DNA of 18,601 nucleotides, from the NCBI GenBank assembly GCA_026394435.1, contig JAPKYG010000172.1, positions 1-18,601 of the forward strand. Reading direction: 5' to 3'. This DNA is from Methanobacteriota archaeon. Its GTDB lineage: Archaea > Thermoplasmatota > E2 > DHVEG-1. Below are positions 1 through 6,563 of the stretch, one piece after another. The notes under the pieces were generated by a model. That model was not told the DNA's origin. It worked only from the letters and a program-made list of their open reading frames with translations, and did not search any database. Made by a program: the position numbers and the translations under genes. How positions within the stretch are numbered: the first letter of the stretch is position 1; every line of letters starts with the position of its first letter.

Positions 1-606
1 GATAAGGAAATTGATTCTTCTCGGACTGATGAAGAACTTGAGAAATTAAAAGCTGATACGATCAGCTTGATTGAGAGAATTGAGCGGGAAGAAGCCTTTG
101 AGGCATGTCCGTCTCTGCTGTGTGAGTGGTGTGAGTTTAAACCCGTGTGTCGTCAGTGGTCGCATTTGTATAAACTTAAAGAAAAACCGACGAATGAATA
201 TATGACGGATTCTGGGGTCGTCTTGGTGAATCGGTACGCGGAGGTGAAAAGTAAGCAGAAACTGGTGAACTTGGAGTTGGATGCGGAGCTTGAGAAGCTG
301 GAGGACGCACTCATCAGGTTTGCTGAAAAAGAACAGGTTGATGTGGTGTTTGGGTCGAAGAATAAGGTACGGGTTACGGAGAGTGAAAAATATTTGTTTC
401 CTTCAAAAAATAGTAAAGAACGGGAGAAACTGGAAGAAGTACTGAGGAAATATGGAAAATTAGAGGATGTATCGCAGTTGGATACAACAACGCTTGGTAA
501 AATAATTCAGGAGAAACAGTGGGAGTCGGATGTGATCGAGGCGTTACAAAAATACGTAGAGCTGGAGAAGAAGAAACGGCTGTATGTGAGTAAAATTCAA
601 AAGTAA
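1..606 (+). CDS. C-terminal part of a RecB/Cas4-like PD-(D/E)XK nuclease (5' end outside window)
   Basis: The frame is open from base 1, so the gene begins upstream. Counting from base 1, cysteines at residues 36, 41, 44 and 50 give a C-x2-C-x5-C ending followed by R-Q-W. This is the C-terminal iron-sulfur cluster pattern of RecB/AddB/Cas4-type PD-(D/E)XK nucleases. The nuclease core itself would lie upstream and cannot be seen. After the cluster come about 150 residues rich in Lys and Glu, probably helical (residues about 75-115 and 170-200), with no further recognisable domain. The stop is TAA at 604-606. A TTG at base 67 is not a credible start, because it would leave only the metal-binding tail. 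The family acts in DNA end processing and recombination, and Cas4 in CRISPR spacer acquisition. No cas gene or CRISPR repeat is present here, so a RecB-like exonuclease is the safer call. Confidence 0.65.
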   Translation, partial: DKEIDSSRTDEELEKLKADTISLIERIEREEAFEACPSLLCEWCEFKPVCRQWSHLYKLKEKPTNEYMTDSGVVLVNRYAEVKSKQKLVNLELDAELEKLEDALIRFAEKEQVDVVFGSKNKVRVTESEKYLFPSKNSKEREKLEEVLRKYGKLEDVSQLDTTTLGKIIQEKQWESDVIEALQKYVELEKKKRLYVSKIQK

Positions 607-704
607 GAAATTAAGGTTTTTTGAACACGAGTGAAATATCTTTTGTTCGGAATACGATAAATTGTTTCTGTGTATGAAAAGGTGTACAATCACTCCGAGT
701 TTCA

Positions 705-720
705 TAGATAAATTTATCTA
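705..720. promoter_or_regulatory. 16-bp perfect palindrome overlapping a TATA-like box, toxin-antitoxin promoter
   Basis: TAGATAAATTTATCTA reads the same on both strands. It lies 42 bases before the antitoxin ATG. Its AT-rich centre can also serve as a TATA box, placing transcription start near 735-740. Ribbon-helix-helix antitoxins usually repress their own promoter, so this is a likely operator that would block TBP binding. The binding role is inferred. Confidence 0.5.
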
Positions 721-725
721 CTTAA

Positions 726-753
726 AAGTACATATTAGTACATATCCGTACTT
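726..753. promoter_or_regulatory. Repeated AGTACATA / GTACTT half-sites before the antitoxin gene
   Basis: AGTACATA occurs twice in direct orientation (727-734 and 737-744). GTACTT at 748-753 is the inverse of AAGTAC at 726-731. The three half-sites are spaced about 10 bases apart, one helical turn, as expected for dimeric ribbon-helix-helix repressors binding side by side. A GGTGAT ribosome site follows at 754-759, directly before the ATG at 763. Confidence 0.4.
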
Positions 754-762
754 GGTGATATT

Positions 763-999
763 ATGGCTCTGAAACAAATAAGTCTTACCATACCTGAAAA
801 CCTGCTCAATGCAACAAAGGATTATTCGAAAGAATTTGGGTATAGAAACGTGCAGGAGTTTATCTTAGAGCTTGTTCGAAACAGAGTGCTTTTTGAAAAT
901 ATTGAGCGATATCAAAAAATAGAACAAGATATGAAACGCGGGAAAAACGTTAAAAAGTTCAGCCAAAAAGATGCCGTGAAGTATCTGAAGAGTTTGTAG
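763..999 (+). CDS. RelB-like ribbon-helix-helix antitoxin
   Basis: This 78-residue protein begins with a short strand (residues 4-10, K-Q-I-S-L-T-I) followed by two helices (about 12-24 and 29-44). This is the ribbon-helix-helix DNA-binding fold with the usual P-E-N-L-L and G-Y-x-N-x-Q-E-F-I pattern. The remainder, residues 45-78, is charged and would wrap around the toxin. The start ATG is backed by GGTGAT 3 bases upstream. The stop is one base before the toxin start, so the pair is surely co-transcribed and translationally coupled. In such modules the antitoxin neutralises the toxin and, with it, represses the shared promoter; the palindrome at 705-720 and the half-sites at 726-753 fit that role. 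Family membership is clear by pattern; the exact RelB/ParD class is not. Confidence 0.8.
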   Translation: MALKQISLTIPENLLNATKDYSKEFGYRNVQEFILELVRNRVLFENIERYQKIEQDMKRGKNVKKFSQKDAVKYLKSL

Positions 1000-1000
1000 C

Positions 1001-1255
1001 ATGGTATACAGCGTTGATTTTAGTGTAAGCTTTGAAAAATCCATGAAAAAGCTGAAGAAAAAAGATACGGCGCTGTTTGATCAAATCCAGAAGAAGCTCA
1101 TCGATCTTGTTCAAAACCCGGACCATTATAAACCTCTGGGAAACGTTCTTGCTGTGTATCGGAGAATTCAATTTGGTTCTTTTGTACTTATTTTTAAAAT
1201 CGAAGGCGAGGTTGTCAGAATCATTTCGTTGGATCATCATGATAAATCCTATTAA
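1001..1255 (+). CDS. RelE/ParE-superfamily toxin
   Basis: This 84-residue protein starts one base after the antitoxin stop. It shows the RelE pattern: two N-terminal helices rich in lysine (residues about 10-38), then N-P-D-H-Y-K-P-L, Y53-R54-R55-I-Q-F-G-S, an alternating hydrophobic strand and the C-terminal L-D-H-H-D-K-S-Y. The arginines at 54-55, the histidines at 79-80 and the final tyrosine lie where archaeal and bacterial RelE-type mRNA interferases carry substrate-contacting residues. The predicted role is ribosome-dependent mRNA cleavage when the antitoxin is degraded. A gyrase-targeting ParE activity cannot be excluded from sequence. The reading frame is complete, with no sign of decay, unlike the related broken copy at 2289-2528. 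Confidence 0.85.
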   Translation: MVYSVDFSVSFEKSMKKLKKKDTALFDQIQKKLIDLVQNPDHYKPLGNVLAVYRRIQFGSFVLIFKIEGEVVRIISLDHHDKSY

Positions 1256-1565
1256 AAAAGACTAAACCAAGCGACGAAATCGGGAATCTTTAGATGCCGA
1301 ATGTGGAAAATGATGCAGGTGACGACTTCGGGGATTAGTGGGCACTCCTTAATAATTAACCAGTGCTGTAGCTATAGTAGATAGCGATGCTCTGTAAAAT
1401 CTGTGGTACAAATGAGATAGATAATACTGATGGAATCTATAATGATGCAACAATTGTTTCTTGATAGGCGAGGGATGATTTTATACAAATAACTTTGACA
1501 ATGTTGAATTTCAACTAATGATGAATTTTACAAATCTTCAATACAAACGACAAAGCTCACCATTT
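1256..1565. other. Non-coding stretch with one short zinc-ribbon-like ORF
   Basis: About 310 bases lie between the toxin gene and the stop codon of the minus-strand secreted protein. Apart from the 25-codon fragment at 1387-1464, no coding frame, RNA gene or clear repeat is visible. The stretch looks like decayed sequence. Confidence 0.4.
1387..1464 (+). pseudogene. Possible remnant of a small zinc-ribbon protein
   Basis: ATG at 1387 opens a 25-codon frame, M-L-C-K-I-C-G-T-N-E-I-D-N-T-D-G-I, that ends at TGA 1462-1464. The C-K-I-C-G knuckle followed by an Asp/Asn-rich turn looks like the first half of a zinc ribbon, as at the N-terminus of archaeal MBF1-type regulators. The second CxxC pair would be expected just after the point where the frame stops. 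No ribosome site is evident. It could also be a chance ORF. Confidence 0.25.
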
Positions 1566-1581
1566 TTAATATTGTATGGTG
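1558..1581. terminator. Weak hairpin over the stop codon of the secreted-protein gene
   Basis: CACCAT (1558-1563) and ATGGTG (1576-1581) can pair around a 12-base AT-rich loop that contains the TAA of the minus-strand gene ending at 1566. The stem is only 6 bp and no U-tract follows on the minus strand, so a terminator role is doubtful. Confidence 0.2.
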
Positions 1582-2186
1582 TAATCTTTTATTGACTTCG
1601 CGTTCCATGGCAAATCTTTAAATAAATCCCAGAGGGGGAGTCCAGAATTATCAGTAAATCGTAGATGTGTATGTGGACTAATGTCCGTTAGTATATTTCC
1701 CGTGTGAGGATATCCAATTGTTTCTTTTGGGACTATCCAAGTGATGGTGTTATTTGCTACATTGAAATTACCTTCACAATTTTCCCAAGATTCAAAATCA
1801 TGATCGCCATCTATCGATTTCCCTATAGCGAAACCACCAAACCCTTTGGGGTTGGCATGGACACAGGTTATATAGGAATTATTATTAAATGTCCACTCTA
1901 CATCATAGATAGCTTCTAATCCATCTGTTTTTTCTTGCAGCTCTCTTATTTTTAGTGTTACATAGAGGTAATCCGGGTTCTCAATGTTTCCATGGAACCA
2001 TGCTGATACTATGTCAGCGTACTTGAGATTATTTTGCAGCGGAAATGGAAAAATACCGAAGAGTTTAACATCCAAAATTCGATCTTCGACTTCTGGGTTA
2101 TTCTCATCTCCTGCGAGTACTCGCAAGGGAAGTACTGTTAGTATCAACAGCATAATAACCAAAATGCTTACCATTTTTATTTTCAT
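1566..2186 (-). CDS. Secreted protein of unknown function, beta-rich
   Basis: This 206-residue protein has an N-terminal signal peptide: M-K-I-K-M followed by a hydrophobic run (residues 6-20) and a likely cleavage after V-L-A near residue 25. The mature part alternates hydrophobic and polar residues with many aromatics and N-glycosylation sequons (for example N-N-S and N-N-T), as in an extracellular beta-sandwich. I do not recognise a named family. A ribosome-site-like purine run (GGGAGAGAGG) precedes the ATG at 2186, and TATA-like sequence (TATAAATTAATTATAAA on the minus strand) lies 10-40 bases further upstream. Similar stand-alone secreted sandwich proteins are common in marine and sediment euryarchaea. 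Its neighbours, a broken toxin upstream and non-coding DNA downstream, say nothing about its job. Confidence 0.6.
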   Translation of the reverse strand: MKIKMVSILVIMLLILTVLPLRVLAGDENNPEVEDRILDVKLFGIFPFPLQNNLKYADIVSAWFHGNIENPDYLYVTLKIRELQEKTDGLEAIYDVEWTFNNNSYITCVHANPKGFGGFAIGKSIDGDHDFESWENCEGNFNVANNTITWIVPKETIGYPHTGNILTDISPHTHLRFTDNSGLPLWDLFKDLPWNAKSIKDYTIQY

Positions 2187-2288
2187 TTTTTCCTCTCTCC
2201 CTATAATTTATAATTAATTTATACAAACTACACATTTATAACTTTATTGGGATTTGTTTAAATAGTTGGGCTTCTTTTTTTATTATTG

Positions 2289-2528
2289 TTAATCTTTATG
2301 ATATAAATCGAGGATGATTATTTTTTGTTCTGTCTTGGAATATGAATGTACAAATCGGAATGATCCGATACGGAATTCTCGTGTTCCTTTTTTGGCGTAT
2401 CTCATGGACTTTCTTATCCCAGGATGTTAAAGAATCTTTGCAACTTGTTTTTTTTGTGTGTGTTCTTTGATAATGACATCTTTGATTTTTCCTAGTGTTA
2501 GTAGGAAGATGATTCTCGCTGTACCCCC
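2289..2528 (-). pseudogene. Broken RelE-family toxin gene (in-frame stop, no start codon)
   Basis: Reading the minus strand directly after the radC stop, in the same frame, gives about 32 residues ending K-K-Q-V-A-K-I-L, a TAA stop (2427-2429), and then 45 residues to TAA at 2289-2291. The second part contains R-Y-A-K-K-G-T-R-E-F-R-I-G-S-F-R-F and ends K-I-I-I-L-D-L-Y-H-K-D. That is the C-terminal half of a RelE/StbE-type toxin, with the G-T-R-E strand, the I-G-S-F-R strand and the L-D-L-Y-H-K-D tail. The part before the stop fits the helical N-terminal half. No start codon or antitoxin gene lies upstream, because the upstream DNA is the end of radC. The gene is therefore a relic, probably left by loss of a second toxin-antitoxin module. 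The intact toxin at 1001-1255 has a similar C-terminus but is on the other strand and clearly divergent, so this is not a recent duplicate. Confidence 0.7.
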
Positions 2529-3203
2529 CTACGTTAATCCTCCTTTTTCCCTCATGCTGCTATATCCATCCTTTGCTATGATGATATGGTCTAACACATC
2601 AATCCCAACAATCCTTCCCGCCTCACTTAAGAGCTTCGTCACTTCTTTATCATTCATACTAGGTTCGCACTCCCCACTCGGATGGTTATGGACGAGAATA
2701 ACGGCATGGGCGCTTGCTTTAATAGCAGGGTTGAATACTTCTCGTGGATGGATCAAGGACGCATCAAGGATCCCCACCGATACGAGCGTCTCCTGGATGA
2801 TTCGGTTCTTCGTATCCAAACACAATGCGTAGAAATACTCCTTCTTCTTCTCAGAAAGCGTGTCAACAAAATAATGGTAAACATCCTCTGCGGTCTGAAT
2901 CTTAGTGGTAAATCCATGCTGTTTTAAACGATTCGTACGACGGAACAGCTCAAACATCGCACACATCCTCATTGCTTTGACGTTATCACCAAACGCAGAC
3001 TCCAGTTCCACAAGCGAAAGCGCTGCAAGCTTATGCAGATTACAGTCTTTCAGCACCCGACATGACAGATCTATTGCGTTTTCTTGCCTGCTTCCGCGTC
3101 CAAGAACTATTGCAAGCAGTTCGGCATCAGAAAGAGCAGAGGCCCCTTTCTTTTTTAACCTGGCCCCAGGTCTCTCAAACCATGGCATATCCCAGACTTT
3201 CAT
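2529..3203 (-). CDS. radC: RadC family protein (JAMM/MPN+ domain, UPF0758)
   Basis: The length, 224 residues, is standard for RadC. Residues about 20-100 form the N-terminal helical/helix-hairpin-helix part (L-S-D-A-E-L-L-A-I-V-L-G-R-G). Residues about 102-224 form the JAMM metalloprotease-like domain. The metal site H172-N-H174-P-S-G-x4-S-M-N-D185 is intact, matching H-x-H-x10-D. The start ATG at 3203 gives M-K-V-W-D-M-P-W-F-E-R-P, a normal RadC beginning. AT-rich TATA-like sequence (AGTATAAATAAA, minus strand) lies just upstream. The name comes from an old radiation-sensitivity assignment that was later withdrawn; the true function is unknown, with links to DNA processing and mobile elements. 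RadC is mostly bacterial, so its presence in an archaeon suggests transfer. It overlaps nothing, and its stop codon is shared by frame with the broken toxin downstream. Confidence 0.9.
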   Translation of the reverse strand: MKVWDMPWFERPGARLKKKGASALSDAELLAIVLGRGSRQENAIDLSCRVLKDCNLHKLAALSLVELESAFGDNVKAMRMCAMFELFRRTNRLKQHGFTTKIQTAEDVYHYFVDTLSEKKKEYFYALCLDTKNRIIQETLVSVGILDASLIHPREVFNPAIKASAHAVILVHNHPSGECEPSMNDKEVTKLLSEAGRIVGIDVLDHIIIAKDGYSSMREKGGLT

Positions 3204-3363
3204 ACAAAAGAGAACTATTTATTTATACTTATATTTTTTTGTTTAGCCCGAGAGAAAGAGTAGCATTATTCCTTCATCCATGGTTAATATAATTTACGGG
3301 TCATAATACAGTATTGTCTCAAAATTCAAATACTGCATGGTTATTCAAAGTCCTCTATTGTTT

Positions 3364-4692
3364 TTAAGAGTCGATTTCTTTGTACTCCTCGTAGGCTCTA
3401 TTAAGGAAAGAAATGTATCCATCAGGATTGTCTTCTTTCATTGCAGTGATTGCATCTTTTTGGCATAATGATGCATTGTGGAAATGATGAAGATTTTCAT
3501 CGGTAAGATTTTCTCCGAGATATTTCTGGTAGAGACGAAACACTATCTGTGTCAGCACAAACGCATAGTCTGCAGTAAGTGGATCTATGGAGACGACTGC
3601 TTCACTAAACATCTGGGATTTACTTCCCGATTTACAGTCAACATAAAAAGGGAACACATTGGTATTATCAATCCATAACCAACGTTCTTCTCCTTTCATC
3701 AAAGGAAAAATGTAATCATTCTTTGTGTCTTTCTCGTCCTTCGGATAACATACTCGATTGACGACCTGTCTTTTTGTCGCATACGGTGTTTTTCCCCCAG
3801 TTGTTTCCACTAAAACCCATCCATAGCCTGGACAATAGTATTCAACCATGTAATGCATTTGCGTCCAGAACCCTTGATCATTATTCACGAGAAGAACTCG
3901 CGCGGGAATGTCATATATCCTAAAAAAGGCACATGCCAAGTGGGATCGCCCAACATTCTCTCCATTGATCAAAAGTGTTGTCCTGGCGTCTTGAGAGAGT
4001 AAAAGCCCTAGGTTAAGTTCTAGTACAAACAATCCAAATCGATGATTTCTGATAAATGGTGCTATCCTCTTCGCATATCGAATAAGGTTATCACTCATAC
4101 CATGTAATTGTCTTGCTTTATGTCTGATAAGAAGACTGTGTAGTTGGACCTCTTTCGTTGAAGCAAGCCATATCTTGGTATCTTCCGGTAGCTGGTATTT
4201 TTTAGGGATTTTAACATAGGGTGGGAGGTCGCTGAAGTCATGATTTTTTACCAGGACCCAGCAAGAGAAATGAAGTAAAACACTTTCATCTTTCTCCATT
4301 GCTCCTATCGTGAAATTAATGATTTTATTGGGTTCATTGGTATCATTCTCTATCTGATAATGTACGATATATGACGTGGTACTATCATTGTAGATTTCTA
4401 GCATGAGGGGGACTTGATATTGATAGTCTGGTGGAAAGGAGAATCGGATATGAAATGTCCCGACATCTGCTGATGCATTAACATACAGATAGTGCTCAAC
4501 ACGGAGTAAATCAAGTTCTTGATTATCTGTTGGCGTTGGAATGTTTTTGTATGTCTGAGGAGAGGATCCCTCGAAAAAAGAAGTCTCACTACCTGCGAGC
4601 GGAGAGACAGTCAATATGAAGAAGAGAGAAAAGATACTTATCGCTATCAGTTTATTCGAGAGAAGCGTATTTTTATGTGAATTCGTTTTCAT
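3364..4692 (-). CDS. Secreted transglutaminase-like protein, catalytic Cys apparently missing
   Basis: This is a 442-residue exported protein. Residues 14-34 form a hydrophobic signal segment ending P-L-A-G-S. Residues about 60-150 look like a beta-sandwich with sequons. The transglutaminase-like core lies at about 200-300: D-A-R-T-T-L-L-I-N-G, then R-S-H-L-A-C-A-F-F-R-I-Y-D-I-P-A-R-V, H280-Y-M-V-E-Y-Y and G-Y-G-W-V-L-V-E296. In active members the first block has a Cys before the helix leading to I-P-A-R; here that place reads G-E-N-V-G-R-S. The His is kept, and the Asp of the usual D-x-T is Glu (E-T-T). It may thus be a non-catalytic or altered enzyme. The tail, residues 300-442, is not assignable. 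The TATA box at 4707-4727 suggests an mRNA with almost no leader. It is probably monocistronic. Confidence 0.7.
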   Translation of the reverse strand: MKTNSHKNTLLSNKLIAISIFSLFFILTVSPLAGSETSFFEGSSPQTYKNIPTPTDNQELDLLRVEHYLYVNASADVGTFHIRFSFPPDYQYQVPLMLEIYNDSTTSYIVHYQIENDTNEPNKIINFTIGAMEKDESVLLHFSCWVLVKNHDFSDLPPYVKIPKKYQLPEDTKIWLASTKEVQLHSLLIRHKARQLHGMSDNLIRYAKRIAPFIRNHRFGLFVLELNLGLLLSQDARTTLLINGENVGRSHLACAFFRIYDIPARVLLVNNDQGFWTQMHYMVEYYCPGYGWVLVETTGGKTPYATKRQVVNRVCYPKDEKDTKNDYIFPLMKGEERWLWIDNTNVFPFYVDCKSGSKSQMFSEAVVSIDPLTADYAFVLTQIVFRLYQKYLGENLTDENLHHFHNASLCQKDAITAMKEDNPDGYISFLNRAYEEYKEIDS

Positions 4693-4706
4693 AAATCTAT
4701 TTACTA

Positions 4707-4727
4707 TTAGTTTATATACTATTTATA
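4707..4727 (-). promoter_or_regulatory. TATA-box region of the transglutaminase-like gene
   Basis: On the minus strand this stretch contains AAATATAAAT followed by AGTATATAAAC. The first element is centred about 29 bases before the ATG at 4692, giving a start site within a few bases of the ATG, as in leaderless archaeal mRNAs. No ribosome site is visible, which agrees. Confidence 0.45.
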
Positions 4728-4788
4728 TTTTCTCTCTTATAAAATTATTGATCTTGCATCTGTTGAATGGTTCCGTTGGCCCGTTGGT

Positions 4789-5004
4789 TTAATAATGTAC
4801 CAGATGGTCCTTCAAAATGGGAGTATAGCCTTGAATTGGTATGGGTTCCTTGTCTCGAAAGTCTATGGATATGTGCTGATACTCAGTTACTTCGTCATGT
4901 TGGGTTGTTTTGGCTTTTATCAAAATAGGTACACTATGAGGAAAAAGGCTAGTATGAACTGATGATAAAATAGCGCTAAGGCAGAGATTTGAACTCACTT
5001 TCAT
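4789..5004 (-). CDS. Small hypothetical protein
   Basis: A 71-codon frame reads from ATG at 5004. I do not recognise the product. It has a mildly hydrophobic N-terminal third without a convincing signal peptide, then a charged, beta-like C-terminal half (H-I-S-I-D-F-R-D-K-E-P-I-P-I-Q-G-Y). In its favour, a TATA-like sequence (TTTATATAATTTA, minus strand, about 5030-5045) sits at a spacing that puts transcription start a few bases before the ATG. Against it, the gene is short, has no ribosome site, and lies in a region with broken genes, so it could be a truncated remnant. A tRNA-end-like repeat lies 48 bases upstream. Confidence 0.35.
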   Translation of the reverse strand: MKVSSNLCLSAILSSVHTSLFPHSVPILIKAKTTQHDEVTEYQHISIDFRDKEPIPIQGYTPILKDHLVHY

Positions 5005-5051
5005 CGTTAAATAGAAGTTCTAATTACTTTGATAAATTATATAAAATATTC

Positions 5052-5067
5052 TTATGCTCCCGTCAAG
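5052..5067 (-). repeat. tRNA 3'-end-like repeat, copy 1
   Basis: TTATGCTCCCGTCAAG on the plus strand; on the minus strand it reads CTTGACGGGAGCATAA. It shares a 16-base core with the copies at 7836-7851 and 10091-10106. GACGGGAGCA is what the end of the T-stem plus the 3' acceptor strand of a tRNA with a GCTCCCG 5' end would look like. No tRNA body is attached. Confidence 0.5.
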
Positions 5068-5180
5068 CATGTATAGTACGACGATACTGCTCCTCTATTT
5101 TAATGTGGATAGATAGTATTTAATATATTGTTATATCTATGACAAAATAGTTGATTCAATCTCATAAATCTCGTGAAAAA

Positions 5181-5639
5181 ATGAGTCCGTCGTTTGCTCA
5201 GGAGCTTGTTGCTCCCTGTGGAATGAATTGCAACGTATGCAGCGGGTACCTTGCGATGCAACATGATGTGAAAAGCAAGGGGATTCGGATGCTGTACTGC
5301 ACAGGGTGCCGGCCGCGAGATAAGAAATGTGCTTTTCTGAAAAAAAGATGTAAGCGTCTTCTGAATCATACCGTACAGTTTTGTTATGAATGTCCAGAGT
5401 ACCCTTGTGAAAACCTTAGACATATCGATACGAGATATCAAACGTTTTTCCGGATGAGCCTTCTTGAAAATCTTGCATATATCAAAAAAAATGGGATGAA
5501 AATATTCCTCAAAACGCAAGAAGAAAAATGGCGCTGTCCAACCTGTGGAAGGTCGCTCTGCTGTCATAACGGACTCTGTTTTCAGTGCGACATTGAGCGT
5601 TTAATAAACAAGAAAAAACGGTATCGATGGGAGGAGTAA
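5181..5639 (+). CDS. DUF3795 cysteine-rich protein
   Basis: I take the ATG at 5181 (152 residues). An upstream in-frame TTG at 5151 would add 10 residues that the family does not need. Motifs in order: A-P-C-G-M-N-C-N-V-C-S-G-Y-L-A at residues about 11-25, C-T-G-C-R near 48-52, F-C-Y-E-C-P-E-Y-P-C near 78-87, and a C-terminal C-P-x-C ... C-C-H-N-G-L-C-F-Q-C. This is the usual order of DUF3795, a family frequent in anaerobic archaea and clostridia. The many cysteines suggest iron-sulfur or zinc binding, but no reaction is known. It is transcribed alone, diverging from the hypothetical gene at 4789-5004 and converging with the apt operon. Confidence 0.85.
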   Translation: MSPSFAQELVAPCGMNCNVCSGYLAMQHDVKSKGIRMLYCTGCRPRDKKCAFLKKRCKRLLNHTVQFCYECPEYPCENLRHIDTRYQTFFRMSLLENLAYIKKNGMKIFLKTQEEKWRCPTCGRSLCCHNGLCFQCDIERLINKKKRYRWEE

Positions 5640-5744
5640 GGTATGGCGTATAAAAAGAAATCATGGCAGGAGAAATAATGATGGGATGTTCCTGCCGGAA
5701 TCCAAGCGTCAATTTACTAGTAAAATATTGGAAACTTAAAAATC

Positions 5745-5978
5745 CTATTTTTTTGTTATCATATTTTTATTCATCACTGTGAAAAAGTAATAGTCGACTG
5801 CTTCATCTGGGGAAATGTCAAGTTCTATGGCCTTGCGTCTCATAGATGCAGCCATTGCACCCCCTAGCATTGCAGAAGATTCTCCAACAGTAAGATCGTT
5901 AAATTTTTCTTTTAGTTCTTCTGCAAATAATGAAAGCTCTTTTCCATTCGTTGTATCTAGCCAACTATACGTTTCCAT
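5745..5978 (-). CDS. Small conserved-looking protein in the apt operon
   Basis: A 77-residue product begins 6 bases after the apt stop on the same strand, with an AAGGAGA ribosome site before its ATG at 5978. It is therefore almost certainly co-transcribed with apt. The sequence has an acidic, helical N-terminal half (E-L-S-L-F-A-E-E-L-K-E-K-F), a small-residue turn (M-L-G-G-A-M-A-A-S-M-R-R-K-A) and a C-terminal D-I-S-P-D-E-A-V-D-Y-Y-F-F. There are no cysteines, no signal peptide and no membrane helix. I do not recognise the family. Its position suggests a role in adenine salvage or regulation, but nothing in the sequence proves it. Confidence 0.65.
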   Translation of the reverse strand: METYSWLDTTNGKELSLFAEELKEKFNDLTVGESSAMLGGAMAASMRRKAIELDISPDEAVDYYFFTVMNKNMITKK

Positions 5979-5984
5979 TTTTAT

Positions 5985-6512
5985 CTATTCTCCTTCAAAC
6001 TTCACAATGCTGAAAATATTTTCTCCTTTGATTTTTTCTCTGCCTTTTAAATCTGGCAGCTCTACGACAAATGCACATTCAACAATCTCGCCTTCTAATT
6101 TTTTAACAAGGTTTCTTGCTGCATTCATTGTTCCGCCAGTCGCAAGCAGATCATCAACGATTAAAACTTTGTCCCCTTTGTTAATTGCATCCTTATGTAT
6201 CTCTATCTTGTCTTTACCATATTCTAATGAATATTCTTCAGATTCACATTCTGCAGGTAGTTTTCCTGGTTTTCGAACTGGTACAAAACCACATCCTAAG
6301 AGATAAGCAAGAGGGGCACCTAAAATAAAACCACGGGATTCAATGCCGACGACTTTATCAATTTTCTTATCAGCATATCTATTGTACAAAAGGTCAACAG
6401 TTTCTTTTAGTCCATCTGGACTCTTTAAAAGAGTCGTAATATCTCTAAACATAATATTCTTTTTTGGCCAATCAGGGATTGTTCGGATTTTTGATTTTAT
6501 TGATTCTGTCAT
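5985..6512 (-). CDS. apt: Adenine phosphoribosyltransferase
   Basis: This 175-residue enzyme makes AMP from adenine and PRPP in the cytoplasm. The type I phosphoribosyltransferase PRPP loop V-L-I-V-D-D-L-L-A-T-G-G-T is at 116-128. The family-specific F-R-D-I-T-T-L-L (22-29) and G-I-E-S-R-G-F-I-L-G (56-65) are those of the APRT found in bacteria and eukaryotes, rather than the archaeal HPRT-like GfcR group. The length is normal. It leads a two-gene operon with the 77-residue protein downstream. It diverges from the MTA phosphorylase gene across 92 bases; that enzyme releases adenine, so the two steps are neighbours both in pathway and on the chromosome. The TATA-like stretch at about 6547-6556 could serve both directions. 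Confidence 0.92.
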   Translation of the reverse strand: MTESIKSKIRTIPDWPKKNIMFRDITTLLKSPDGLKETVDLLYNRYADKKIDKVVGIESRGFILGAPLAYLLGCGFVPVRKPGKLPAECESEEYSLEYGKDKIEIHKDAINKGDKVLIVDDLLATGGTMNAARNLVKKLEGEIVECAFVVELPDLKGREKIKGENIFSIVKFEGE

Positions 6513-6546
6513 TTTTTGGATCCTTCGGCAATAAATGAATTTCCCC

Positions 6547-6555
6547 TAAATATAC
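6547..6555 (+). promoter_or_regulatory. TATA-like box between apt and the phosphorylase gene
   Basis: TAAATATAC lies about 54 bases before the phosphorylase ATG and about 38 bases before the apt ATG. Transcription to the right would begin near 6575-6580, inside the inverted repeat. The reverse complement (GTATATTTA) is also AT-rich enough to drive apt, placing its start about 10 bases before the ATG. The assignment is by eye. Confidence 0.35.
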
Positions 6556-6563
6556 TTTGACAT

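Noticed and set aside
1..606. Cas4-like cysteine pattern as sign of a CRISPR system
   Set aside because: No cas genes, no repeat-spacer array and no leader are found anywhere in the window; RecB-like nucleases share the same cysteine cluster.
959..1240. Minus-strand 93-codon frame opposite the toxin gene
   Set aside because: It is the antisense of two genes with clear family patterns and has no start signals of its own.
2440..2520. Helix ending K-K-Q-V-A-K-I-L read as a transposase helix-turn-helix
   Set aside because: It continues in the same frame into a RelE C-terminus and fits the N-terminal helices of that toxin; no terminal inverted repeats or other transposase parts are present.
5713..5724. 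Palindrome TTTACTAGTAAA, also at 10285-10296 and in part at 10204-10213
   Set aside because: The two copies near 10,200-10,300 both fall on Thr-Ser-Lys codons of one minus-strand frame, and the third is isolated; chance plus codon repetition explains them better than a regulatory site.
5640..5744. Short frame M-M-G-C-S-C-R-N-P with a GGAGA upstream
   Set aside because: Runs into the 3' end of the convergent operon and codes for a low-complexity tail; no support beyond the ribosome-site-like bases.
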